Source: Acinetobacter pittii ATCC 19004 = CIP 70.29 (GTDB lineage: Bacteria > Pseudomonadota > Gammaproteobacteria > Pseudomonadales > Moraxellaceae). Taken from it: DNA of 64,000 nt. Position 1 is the stretch's first letter, and every line of letters begins with the position of its first letter. A program made the translations under genes and the position numbers. Below the pieces are notes generated by a model. It was not told where the DNA came from. It did not search any database and saw only the letters and a list, made by a program, of their open reading frames with translations. Positions 19,253-25,637 of this stretch are shown here, piece by piece. The DNA is taken from NCBI RefSeq assembly GCF_000369045.1, contig NZ_KB849796.1, positions 1 through 64,000 of the forward strand, given 5' to 3'.

Positions 19253-19945
19253 ATGTCTTTCTTTGCAAAATTATTTGGCTTAAATCAAAAAGCAACAGTC
19301 TCAAAAGATGTGGTTACTCAAGCCACTCAAGAGTCCTCTCTTTTTAATCAGCCAAGCTTTTTAGAATTAATTAAAAAACGTCGTTCTATTTATTCGATCG
19401 GGAAAAACTTACAACATACTCCTTCGGAGATTGAAGGGTTAATTCAAGAAGCGGTCAAACATAGCCCCTCAGCATTTAACTCTCAGTCATCTCGCGTTGT
19501 AATTTTATTTAATGAGTCTCATCAAAATTTCTGGAATATTGTTTTAGATGTATTAAAAACGATTGTTCCTGCCGAAGCACTAGCGGGAACTGAAAAAAAA
19601 ATTCAAAGTTTTGAAGCGGGTGCTGGTACAGTTTTATTTTTTGAAGACCAAGATGTGATTAAAGGTTTACAAGAGCAATTTGAATTGTATGCTGATAATT
19701 TCCCAGTCTGGTCTGAACACTCAACAGCAATTGCACAATTTGCAGTGTGGAATGTATTAGCTGAACAAGGTATTGGTGCTTCTTTACAACATTACAATCC
19801 AATTATCGATGAGAAAATTAATGCTGCTTTTGATATTCCTGCGCAATGGAAACTAAGAGCCCAATTAGTATTTGGTTCAATTGAAGGCGAAGCAGGTGAA
19901 AAAGCTTTTATTGAAGACGAAAGCCGTTTTAAAACATTTGGCTAA
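19253..19945 (+). CDS. Nitroreductase family protein
   Basis: FMN-dependent NAD(P)H oxidoreductase fold, 230 aa. The nitroreductase opening FLELIKKRRSIYSI and the HSPSAFNSQSSRVV FMN-binding segment are visible, with NVLAEQGIGASLQHYNP in the second half. Close to the YdgI/YfkO-like branch. The ATG is preceded by GTGGAATG; an in-frame GTG 12 bases upstream is less likely. About 25 extra residues precede the usual domain start. Confidence 0.85.
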   Translation: MSFFAKLFGLNQKATVSKDVVTQATQESSLFNQPSFLELIKKRRSIYSIGKNLQHTPSEIEGLIQEAVKHSPSAFNSQSSRVVILFNESHQNFWNIVLDVLKTIVPAEALAGTEKKIQSFEAGAGTVLFFEDQDVIKGLQEQFELYADNFPVWSEHSTAIAQFAVWNVLAEQGIGASLQHYNPIIDEKINAAFDIPAQWKLRAQLVFGSIEGEAGEKAFIEDESRFKTFG

Positions 19946-20029
19946 TTTTTTTCAACTTCAAATCATTTAAGAGCTGGTTGCCATGAGCACTAGCTTTTAA
20001 ATTAAAATAATAAAAAACAGGCACAAAAA

Positions 20030-20050
20030 AACCGCTATAAATAGCGGTTA
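20030..20050 (-). terminator. Terminator of the single tRNA-Arg copy
   Basis: AACCGCTAT and ATAGCGGTT form a hairpin followed by a T run on the minus strand, immediately past the tRNA 3' end. A near-copy lies at 24951-24968 after the tRNA array. Confidence 0.75.
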
Positions 20051-20060
20051 ATTCTTCAAG

Positions 20061-20137
20061 TGGTGCGCTCAGAGAGATTCGAACTCCCGACCCCTTAGTT
20101 CGTAGCCAAGTGCTCTATCCAGCTGAGCTATGAGCGC
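20061..20137 (-). tRNA. tRNA-Arg(ACG)
   Basis: A 77-base cloverleaf with encoded CCA: 7-bp acceptor GCGCTCA/TGAGCGC, D-stem GCTC/GAGC, anticodon arm CTTGG-CTACGAA-CTAAG with anticodon ACG, and T-arm GGGAG-TTCGAAT-CTCTC. Identical in sequence to the three copies at 24982-25290. It has its own -10 box (TATAAT) a few bases upstream, with a weak -35. Confidence 0.95.
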
Positions 20138-20153
20138 GTACTTGATGTTGCGC

Positions 20154-20159
20154 ATTATA
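20154..20159 (-). promoter_or_regulatory. -10 box for the single tRNA-Arg copy
   Basis: TATAAT on the minus strand inside GCGTATAATGCGC, about 17 bases before the tRNA 5' end. The -35 at 16-17 bases is poor (TTCCTA/CTTCCT). Confidence 0.5.
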
Positions 20160-20169
20160 CGCATTTTTT

Positions 20170-20190
20170 AAGGCTTAGGAAGCCTTTTTT
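20170..20190 (+). terminator. Terminator-like hairpin on the plus strand
   Basis: AAGGCTT-AGG-AAGCCTT followed by a T run. It reads as an intrinsic terminator for plus-strand transcription, possibly read-through from the nitroreductase gene, and overlaps the -35 region of the minus-strand tRNA promoter. Confidence 0.5.
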
Positions 20191-20593
20191 CATCTTTCTG
20201 TCATCAAACGTCTAGTTCTTAGCCATCACTCAAGTTTACATAGCTTTGTAGCTAAAGTTATTGAAACTTTGCTCACCAAAGATGTATCTGAAATATTTTT
20301 TTTCAAATAAGTTTTATAGAATTTTTGAAGCTTTTTGCCATCTATCTAGAAGATAAAGGCTACTGTTTTAGTCAACATTATATAAATAATATATTTCTGG
20401 TTGAACCTAACCATTATAAGACTGTTTGAAATTTGACTAAGATAATGCCTCAAATAAGTGAAAATATGATTAAAAAAATAATTAGTTAAAATTATATAAT
20501 ATAAAAATTATTATTATTTTTATGTCTAAATTAAATAAATTATTATTTCTTTAAATATTATTTAATAACAAAAAATGTGACTAAAAATACACA
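20191..20593. other. AT-rich intergenic region without a recognisable gene
   Basis: About 400 bases, very AT-rich especially from 20450 to 20590, with no frame having a ribosome site and no RNA gene recognised. It lies upstream of the probable promoter of the repeat-protein gene. Confidence 0.5.
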
Positions 20594-20622
20594 TTGACAG
20601 CTTTTGAGATCTAACCAATACT
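20594..20622 (+). promoter_or_regulatory. Probable native promoter of the repeat-protein gene, now separated by the IS
   Basis: A perfect TTGACA is followed by 17 bases and AATACT (4 of 6). The leader would start near 20629, contain the hairpin TGAGAT-ACAC-ATCTCA at 20636-20651, and run into the IS element at 20683. With the IS removed, this promoter lies about 105 bases before the repeat-protein ATG. Confidence 0.45.
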
Positions 20623-20682
20623 AAATCGCAATTATTGAGATACACATCTCATTAATTATAAAGCGCAATAAATAATACTTAC

Positions 20683-22000
20683 GAGCCTGTAAATTATTTT
20701 GTGTAAGTTCCATTTTTTATAAATGATCTTTTAATCGATCATCGAACTGAATCGTAAACCAATTCATTGCTAAACGCCAATTTTGAATTGGCATCGTCCA
20801 TTTCTTCGCAGCATTTGATGTTGCTAAGTAAATGACCTTCTTTACTGAGTCATCAGATGAAAAGATTTTCCTTTTCTTCGTTGAATGGCGTATTACGCTA
20901 TTCAACGACTCAATCGCATTTGTTGTATAAATTGCATGACGTATTTCGGCTGGATAGCTAAAGATCGTTCGGATATTTTCCCAATTGGCCCGCCAGGATT
21001 CTCCAATTTTGGGATACTGGTGATTCCATTGATCACAGAAGATGTCTAGGGATTTTAAAGCATTTTCCTCTGTACTTGCCTGATAAATCGCTTTCAGACC
21101 CGACGTAACAGCTTTGTAGTCTTTCCAGCTTACAAATCTCAGGCTATTGCGTACAACATGCACGATACACAGTTGAATATCAGTATGAGGGTAAACAGAG
21201 GCTATCGCGTCAGGGAAGCCTTTTAATCCATCTACACAGGCAACAAGAATGTCCTGTACTCCTCGATTTTTTAGCTCTGTCATGACTGACAGCCAGAATT
21301 TGGCACCTTCTGTCTGAGCAATCCACATACCCAGTAATTCTTTTTGCCCATCCATATTGATGCCTAAAGCAAGGTATACGGACTTGTTAATCACATTGGA
21401 GTGCTGACGGACTTTGACAACAATACAGTCAAGATAGACAACAGGATAAAGGCTATCTAAGGCTCTATTTTGCCACTCAGTCACTTGCTCAATCACAGCA
21501 TCGGTAACTTTGCTGATGAGAGATGCTGACACATCGGCATCGTACATTTCTTTGAAGAAGGCTACAATTTCCCTATTAGTCATTCCTTTTGCATACAGTG
21601 AGAGGATTTGGTCATCCATACTGGTGATGCGTGTTTGGTGCTTTTTGATAATTTGTGGCTCAAATGAACCTTCTCGATCACGGGGAATATCTAAAGCCAG
21701 TTGTCCATCTTGAGTTGTAATGGTTTTAGAACTAAACCCATTACGGCTATTTGAGCCTTTCTTGGGCTGATGCTTTTCATAACCGAGATGGTCTGAAAGT
21801 TCAGTATTGAGTGCAGTTTCAATCATGAATTTTTTAAAGACTGCTGTCATTTGGTTTAAGTCTTCTGGTGTTTTTAGACCTTTAGCCAATTCGGCAGCCA
21901 TACTTTTGATTGTTGCTTCATCCATGTGAAGTACCTTTTGTAATTATCCTCTGAAGGATAAATGAAAATTAAGTACTTACACAAAATTTAGAACAGTCCC
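20683..22000 (-). mobile_element. IS256-family insertion sequence (ISAba26-like), 1318 bp
   Basis: Complete element: one transposase gene, imperfect terminal inverted repeats of 26 bases (19 matching; inner part TTTTGTGTAAGT identical at both ends), and an exact 8-bp target duplication ATACTTAC at 20675-20682 and 22001-22008. Size and family fit ISAba26 of A. baumannii as I recall it; the name needs a database comparison. The intact ends and duplication suggest a recent insertion. Confidence 0.9.
20717..21925 (-). CDS. IS256-family (Mutator-type) transposase
   Basis: 402-aa DDE transposase. Catalytic acidic residues are visible in VVYLDCIVVK (first Asp), VACVDGLKGF (second Asp) and TNAIESLNSVIR (Glu), and the Mutator D/C(2)H-type motif is CIVHVVRN. 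The frame is uninterrupted, so the protein is probably active. The gene fills the element almost entirely. Confidence 0.95.
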   Translation of the reverse strand: MDEATIKSMAAELAKGLKTPEDLNQMTAVFKKFMIETALNTELSDHLGYEKHQPKKGSNSRNGFSSKTITTQDGQLALDIPRDREGSFEPQIIKKHQTRITSMDDQILSLYAKGMTNREIVAFFKEMYDADVSASLISKVTDAVIEQVTEWQNRALDSLYPVVYLDCIVVKVRQHSNVINKSVYLALGINMDGQKELLGMWIAQTEGAKFWLSVMTELKNRGVQDILVACVDGLKGFPDAIASVYPHTDIQLCIVHVVRNSLRFVSWKDYKAVTSGLKAIYQASTEENALKSLDIFCDQWNHQYPKIGESWRANWENIRTIFSYPAEIRHAIYTTNAIESLNSVIRHSTKKRKIFSSDDSVKKVIYLATSNAAKKWTMPIQNWRLAMNWFTIQFDDRLKDHL

Positions 22001-22043
22001 ATACTTACTTAAAAATACAAAATTATATAGGAAATAGACCAAC

Positions 22044-24218
22044 ATGTTCTTACTAACAAACCTCGTATCTTCGATATCAAAAATTACTCAAGATTTGGGT
22101 AATATTGTATCGGTGAACACTACTGTAACTGGTAGTTCTTCTATTGAAGGCCAGATATCAACTTCTGGTTTACTTTCAGATACTCTATCTACAGTAACAA
22201 ATACTCTTACAACAACCACAACAGGCCTTGTTTCTGATGCCGTTGGTACTGTTACTGGCAGTATCGGTTCTACAAGTCCTGTAGACACAGTAACTAATAT
22301 TATTGGCGGAGTAACTGGCGGTATTGATCTTGGAACTTCTCCAATTGCTCCAGTTATTGACGTTGTTCAAGGTGGTATCGACATTCTTCAGGGTGTTGAA
22401 AGCCTAAAAACTGAAATCATCAACACAGGTATCGACACTGTTGCTGATACTATCATTGGTGTTCTTCCTCAAACTGAACACCCTGTTTCTGAAATTGCTG
22501 ATCTTGGCACTCTAACTTTCGAAACTTCTCGTGACACAGTAAATGGCACGCTTGAAGTCATTTCCGATCTAGTGGGTGGAGACATTCAAGGCGCAACTGA
22601 GTCTGCTACTGGTGTCGTTGAAACATTAATCACTAATGGTACAACTGCGACAGGTATTGTTACTGACGTTGTCGGAAGCATTACAGATGTCGTTGGTGGT
22701 GTAACTGGTGGCGTTGATGGCAACCCGCTTGAAGTAATTACTGACATCATCGGTGGCGTAACTGGTGGCGTTGACGGTAACCCGCTTGAAGTAATTACTG
22801 ACATTATCGGTGGTGTAACTGGTGGTGTTGACGGTAATCCGCTTGAAGTAATTACTGATATTATCGGCGGCGTAACTGGCGGTATCGGTGATGGCACATC
22901 TCCAATCGCTCCAGTGATTGATGTCGTTCAAGGCGGTATTGATATTCTACAAGGTGTAGAGAGTCTAAAAACTGAGATCATCAATACTGGTATCGACACT
23001 GTTGCTGATACTATTATTGGTATTCTTCCACAAACTGAATATCCTGTTTCAGACCTAGCAGATCTTGGCACTTTAACTTTCGAAACTTCTCGTGACACAG
23101 TAAACGGTGCACTTGAAGTTGTTTCTGATTTAGTTGGTGGTGATATCCAAGGTGCTACTGAATCTGCTACCGGTATTCTCGATACGCTGATTACAAATGG
23201 CACAACTGCTACTGGAATTATTAATAACATTATCGGCGGCGCAACAAGTGGTGATAGCCCACTTGGCGTGGTAACCGACATTATTGGTGGTGTAACTGGC
23301 GGTGTTGACGGTAACCCGCTTGAAGTAATTACTGACATCATCGGCGGTGTAACTGGTGGTGTTGACGGTAATCCACTTGAAGTAATTACTGACATTATCG
23401 GTGGCGTAACTGGTGGTGTTGATGGTAATCCACTTGAAGTAATTACTGACATTATTGGCGGTGTAACAGGTGGTATCGGTGGTGGAACTTCCCCAATCTC
23501 TCCAGTGATTGATGTTGTTCAAGGCGGTATTGATATTCTTCAGGGCGTAGAAAGCTTAAAAACTGAAATTATCAACACTGGCATTGATACAGTTGCAGAT
23601 ACAATTATCAGCATTCTTCCACAAGCAGAACATCCTGTTTCTGAACTTGCAGACCTCGGCACATTAACTTTCGAAACTTCTCGTGACACAGTAAACGGTG
23701 CACTTGAAGTTGTTTCTGATTTAGTTGGTGGTGATATTCAAGGTGCTACTGAATCTGCTACCGGTATTCTCGATACGCTGATTACAAATGGCACAACTGC
23801 TACTGGCTTAGTAACAGAAATCATTGGTGGATTGACAGGAACTATTGGTGGGGTTACTGGTGGAGATAGCTCACTAGGCTTAGTCACTGATTTACTTGGC
23901 GGTTTAACTGGTAGCGTAGATGGTGATAACCCTCTTGGCTTAGTGACCGACCTTCTAGGCGGCTTAACTGGTGGCGTTACTGGCGGTACAGACAACCCTA
24001 TCGGCATCGTAACAGATATCGTGGGTAGCTTAACGGGCGGTGTGACTGGTGAAGGCGGATTAGATGTTATTTCTAATTTACTAGGCGGATTAACTGGTGG
24101 TAGCTTACTCGGTGGTGTAACGTCGACAGTATCAAGCGTAACTAATACAACGCATACTATCGTACCTACATCATTACTTACCGATAACTTCTTAGAAAAC
24201 TCTTTCAATACTGTTTAA
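22044..24218 (+). CDS. Large Gly/Thr/Val-rich repeat protein of unknown function, 724 aa
   Basis: Function not recognised. There is no Cys or Trp, a single Met, few Lys/Arg, and an acidic, Gly/Thr/Val/Ile-rich composition. Two repeat levels are visible. A ~108-residue module (TSP-I-x-PVIDVVQGGIDIL ... TNGTTATG) occurs three times, at about residues 98-204, 285-391 and 482-588. A 19-residue unit (GGVTGGVDGNPLEVITDII) occurs three times in each of two blocks, about 218-275 and 415-472, with diverged copies at 590-690. DNA copies differ mostly at third positions, so the repeats are maintained at protein level. No classical signal peptide, LPXTG, autotransporter or GlyGly-CTERM tail is seen. AGGAAAT precedes the ATG. 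The composition suggests an extended surface or matrix protein, but this is inference. Confidence 0.75.
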   Translation: MFLLTNLVSSISKITQDLGNIVSVNTTVTGSSSIEGQISTSGLLSDTLSTVTNTLTTTTTGLVSDAVGTVTGSIGSTSPVDTVTNIIGGVTGGIDLGTSPIAPVIDVVQGGIDILQGVESLKTEIINTGIDTVADTIIGVLPQTEHPVSEIADLGTLTFETSRDTVNGTLEVISDLVGGDIQGATESATGVVETLITNGTTATGIVTDVVGSITDVVGGVTGGVDGNPLEVITDIIGGVTGGVDGNPLEVITDIIGGVTGGVDGNPLEVITDIIGGVTGGIGDGTSPIAPVIDVVQGGIDILQGVESLKTEIINTGIDTVADTIIGILPQTEYPVSDLADLGTLTFETSRDTVNGALEVVSDLVGGDIQGATESATGILDTLITNGTTATGIINNIIGGATSGDSPLGVVTDIIGGVTGGVDGNPLEVITDIIGGVTGGVDGNPLEVITDIIGGVTGGVDGNPLEVITDIIGGVTGGIGGGTSPISPVIDVVQGGIDILQGVESLKTEIINTGIDTVADTIISILPQAEHPVSELADLGTLTFETSRDTVNGALEVVSDLVGGDIQGATESATGILDTLITNGTTATGLVTEIIGGLTGTIGGVTGGDSSLGLVTDLLGGLTGSVDGDNPLGLVTDLLGGLTGGVTGGTDNPIGIVTDIVGSLTGGVTGEGGLDVISNLLGGLTGGSLLGGVTSTVSSVTNTTHTIVPTSLLTDNFLENSFNTV
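22332..23810 (+). repeat. Intragenic tandem modules (three ~324-bp modules and two arrays of 57-bp units)
   Basis: Long modules lie at about 22335-22655, 22896-23216 and 23487-23807. Between them, three 57-bp units each encode the 19-residue GGVTGGVDGN... repeat. The copies are similar enough for slippage or recombination, so the copy number probably differs among strains. Confidence 0.85.
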
Positions 24219-24230
24219 TATAAGTCGTTA

Positions 24231-24264
24231 AAATAAAGCCACTTATTACAAGTGGCTTTATTTA
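24231..24264 (+). terminator. Terminator after the repeat-protein gene
   Basis: AAATAAAGCCACTT pairs with AAGTGGCTTTATTT over a 5-base loop. It lies between two convergent genes and can serve both. Confidence 0.8.
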
Positions 24265-24282
24265 TTAATATATTTTTAAATA

Positions 24283-24876
24283 TTAATTTACTTCTTCCCA
24301 TCTATAATATTTCTTATGAGCCAGCTCTAACATTGCATAATCATTAGGTGTATCACCATAAGCATAAATTGTAGAATACTGAGTTAAATCATAATTGTTT
24401 TTTATTCTATTTACTTTTTCTAAATAACCGCAATCACCATTAATAAAATCACCTGTTAAAATACCATCACGTATTTCAAGTTGATTACATATAACCTCTA
24501 AATCTAAAGATTGGCACCAGCTTTCTAAATAAACACCTAATGATGCAGATACAACCACAACCTGATCACCTTGTTGTTTATGCCAAAGAATACGCTCCAA
24601 AGCATTTTGACGCACACAGGTAGGAAGGACATTTTTAGCAAACTCTTGTCCCATATATTTTAGGGAATCTGCATCATAGCCCACGTATCCCACCTGACAG
24701 AGTTTAGTTCGGATAGTTTTATCGGTTACCCATCCAAGCTTATAACCCGCTATATAAGGTGCAAGTCGAATACCACCTAGTATTTGAGTTTTTTTATTTA
24801 AAGAAAATTTAAGGAATAGACTGAATGTATCGTTATGAGTGATCGTGCCATCAAAGTCAAATAAAGCTAAGTTCAT
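24283..24876 (-). CDS. HAD-IB family phosphatase (SerB-like)
   Basis: 197-aa haloacid-dehalogenase-type hydrolase. Motif I is LFDFDGTITHND at residues 5-16 with the nucleophile Asp; motif II is VVVVSASLG; motif IV is AYGDTPNDYAML. It resembles phosphoserine phosphatase-like HAD-IB enzymes that also include acyltransferase-linked forms. The substrate is unknown. It lies inside the segment flanked by tRNA-Arg direct repeats. Confidence 0.85.
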   Translation of the reverse strand: MNLALFDFDGTITHNDTFSLFLKFSLNKKTQILGGIRLAPYIAGYKLGWVTDKTIRTKLCQVGYVGYDADSLKYMGQEFAKNVLPTCVRQNALERILWHKQQGDQVVVVSASLGVYLESWCQSLDLEVICNQLEIRDGILTGDFINGDCGYLEKVNRIKNNYDLTQYSTIYAYGDTPNDYAMLELAHKKYYRWEEVN

Positions 24877-24950
24877 TTATGATTATCTCTAATATAATTA
24901 AAAAGTTATAAATTTAGATTTTTTAAAGTACTAAAAAACAGGCACAAAAA

Positions 24951-24970
24951 AACCGCTATAAAAGCGGTTA
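24951..24970 (-). terminator. Terminator of the tRNA-Ser/tRNA-Arg array
   Basis: AACCGCT and AGCGGTT hairpin with a T run on the minus strand, just after the last tRNA-Arg. It is nearly identical to the copy at 20030-20050. Confidence 0.75.
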
Positions 24971-24981
24971 ATTCTTCAAGT

Positions 24982-25058
24982 TGGTGCGCTCAGAGAGATT
25001 CGAACTCCCGACCCCTTAGTTCGTAGCCAAGTGCTCTATCCAGCTGAGCTATGAGCGC
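24982..25058 (-). tRNA. tRNA-Arg(ACG), third array copy
   Basis: Same 77-base sequence as the copy at 20061-20137, with anticodon ACG and encoded CCA. It is the last gene of the leftward tRNA array. Confidence 0.95.
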
Positions 25059-25097
25059 GTAACTTGTGTGCCTTTCAGCGATTCGTTCTATTTTACT

Positions 25098-25174
25098 TGG
25101 TGCGCTCAGAGAGATTCGAACTCCCGACCCCTTAGTTCGTAGCCAAGTGCTCTATCCAGCTGAGCTATGAGCGC
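25098..25174 (-). tRNA. tRNA-Arg(ACG), second array copy
   Basis: Identical tRNA, one 116-bp period from its neighbours on each side; the 39-base spacers are also near-identical. Confidence 0.95.
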
Positions 25175-25213
25175 GTAACTTGTGTGCCTTTCAGCGATTC
25201 GTTCTATTTTACT

Positions 25214-25290
25214 TGGTGCGCTCAGAGAGATTCGAACTCCCGACCCCTTAGTTCGTAGCCAAGTGCTCTATCCAGCTGAGCTATGAGCGC
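25214..25290 (-). tRNA. tRNA-Arg(ACG), first array copy
   Basis: Identical tRNA-Arg; only 10 bases separate it from the 3' end of tRNA-Ser, so they share a transcript. Confidence 0.95.
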
Positions 25291-25300
25291 ATTAAGTAAA

Positions 25301-25391
25301 TGGCGGTGAGAGAGGGATTCGAACCCTCGATACCAGTAATAGGTATGCTTCCTTAGCAGGGAAGTGATTTCAGCCACTCATCCACCTCACC
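25301..25391 (-). tRNA. tRNA-Ser(GCT)
   Basis: A 91-base class II tRNA with encoded CCA. Acceptor GGTGAGG/TCTCACC, anticodon arm CTTCC-CTGCTAA-GGAAG with anticodon GCT, a long variable arm (CATACCTATTACTGGTATC), and T-arm GAGGG-TTCGAAT-CCCTC. Confidence 0.95.
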
Positions 25392-25404
25392 GGAACGAGC
25401 CGCC

Positions 25405-25433
25405 ATAATACAAACTAAAACCCTATTGTTCAA
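25405..25433 (-). promoter_or_regulatory. Promoter of the tRNA-Ser/tRNA-Arg array
   Basis: On the minus strand TTGAAC, 17 bases, TATTAT, followed by a GC-rich discriminator (GGCGGC) before the tRNA-Ser 5' end. Such a discriminator is typical of stringently controlled stable-RNA promoters. Confidence 0.7.
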
Positions 25434-25637
25434 GTCATCATAGTGAAATTTTCTTGTTTTTTAGTTCAATGAATTATTTTTTAAGCAATTTTCTCATTAT
25501 TTTCGTCTTTTTCGATCAAACGCTTGTTAAGATAGATATTATTTCTTCATCAAAATACTGTAGTGCATAACACATTATTGCAAACCTAAACGTGCAGTTC
25601 GGGTCTGCATGACTTATGCTAAACTTATCTGCCAAGC

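Larger units (their letters stand above)
20011..20140. repeat. Direct repeat, left copy (tRNA-Arg plus terminator)
   Basis: About 130 bases from TAAAAAACAGGC through the tRNA-Arg and GCGTA match 24932-25061 with only a few single-base or short indels, in the same orientation. With its partner it brackets the IS, the repeat protein and the HAD gene. Confidence 0.85.
24932..25061. repeat. Direct repeat, right copy (tRNA-Arg plus terminator)
   Basis: Partner of 20011-20140. Homology stops abruptly upstream of TAAAAAACAGGC. It could be a remnant of insertion or duplication at tRNA-Arg; no integrase is present in the bracketed segment. Confidence 0.85.
24982..25290 (-). repeat. Tandem 116-bp repeat of tRNA-Arg plus spacer
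   Basis: Three identical tRNA genes start exactly 116 bases apart, with the spacer ending in CTATTTTACT repeated twice. This is a recent tandem duplication prone to copy-number change. Confidence 0.9.

Noticed and set aside
22689..23486. 57-bp direct repeats as a CRISPR or non-coding array
   Set aside because: The period is a multiple of three, the units are translated without interruption, and differences are mainly synonymous.
22586..24208. Several Pro/Ser/Thr- or Asn/Thr-rich open frames of 100-174 aa antisense to the repeat protein
   Set aside because: They mirror the sense repeats (no stop codons arise because the units repeat), have no ribosome sites and vary with the sense copies at its third positions.
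24982..25290. Regularly spaced identical units as a CRISPR array
   Set aside because: The repeated units are complete tRNA-Arg genes, the spacers are also identical, and no cas genes are present.
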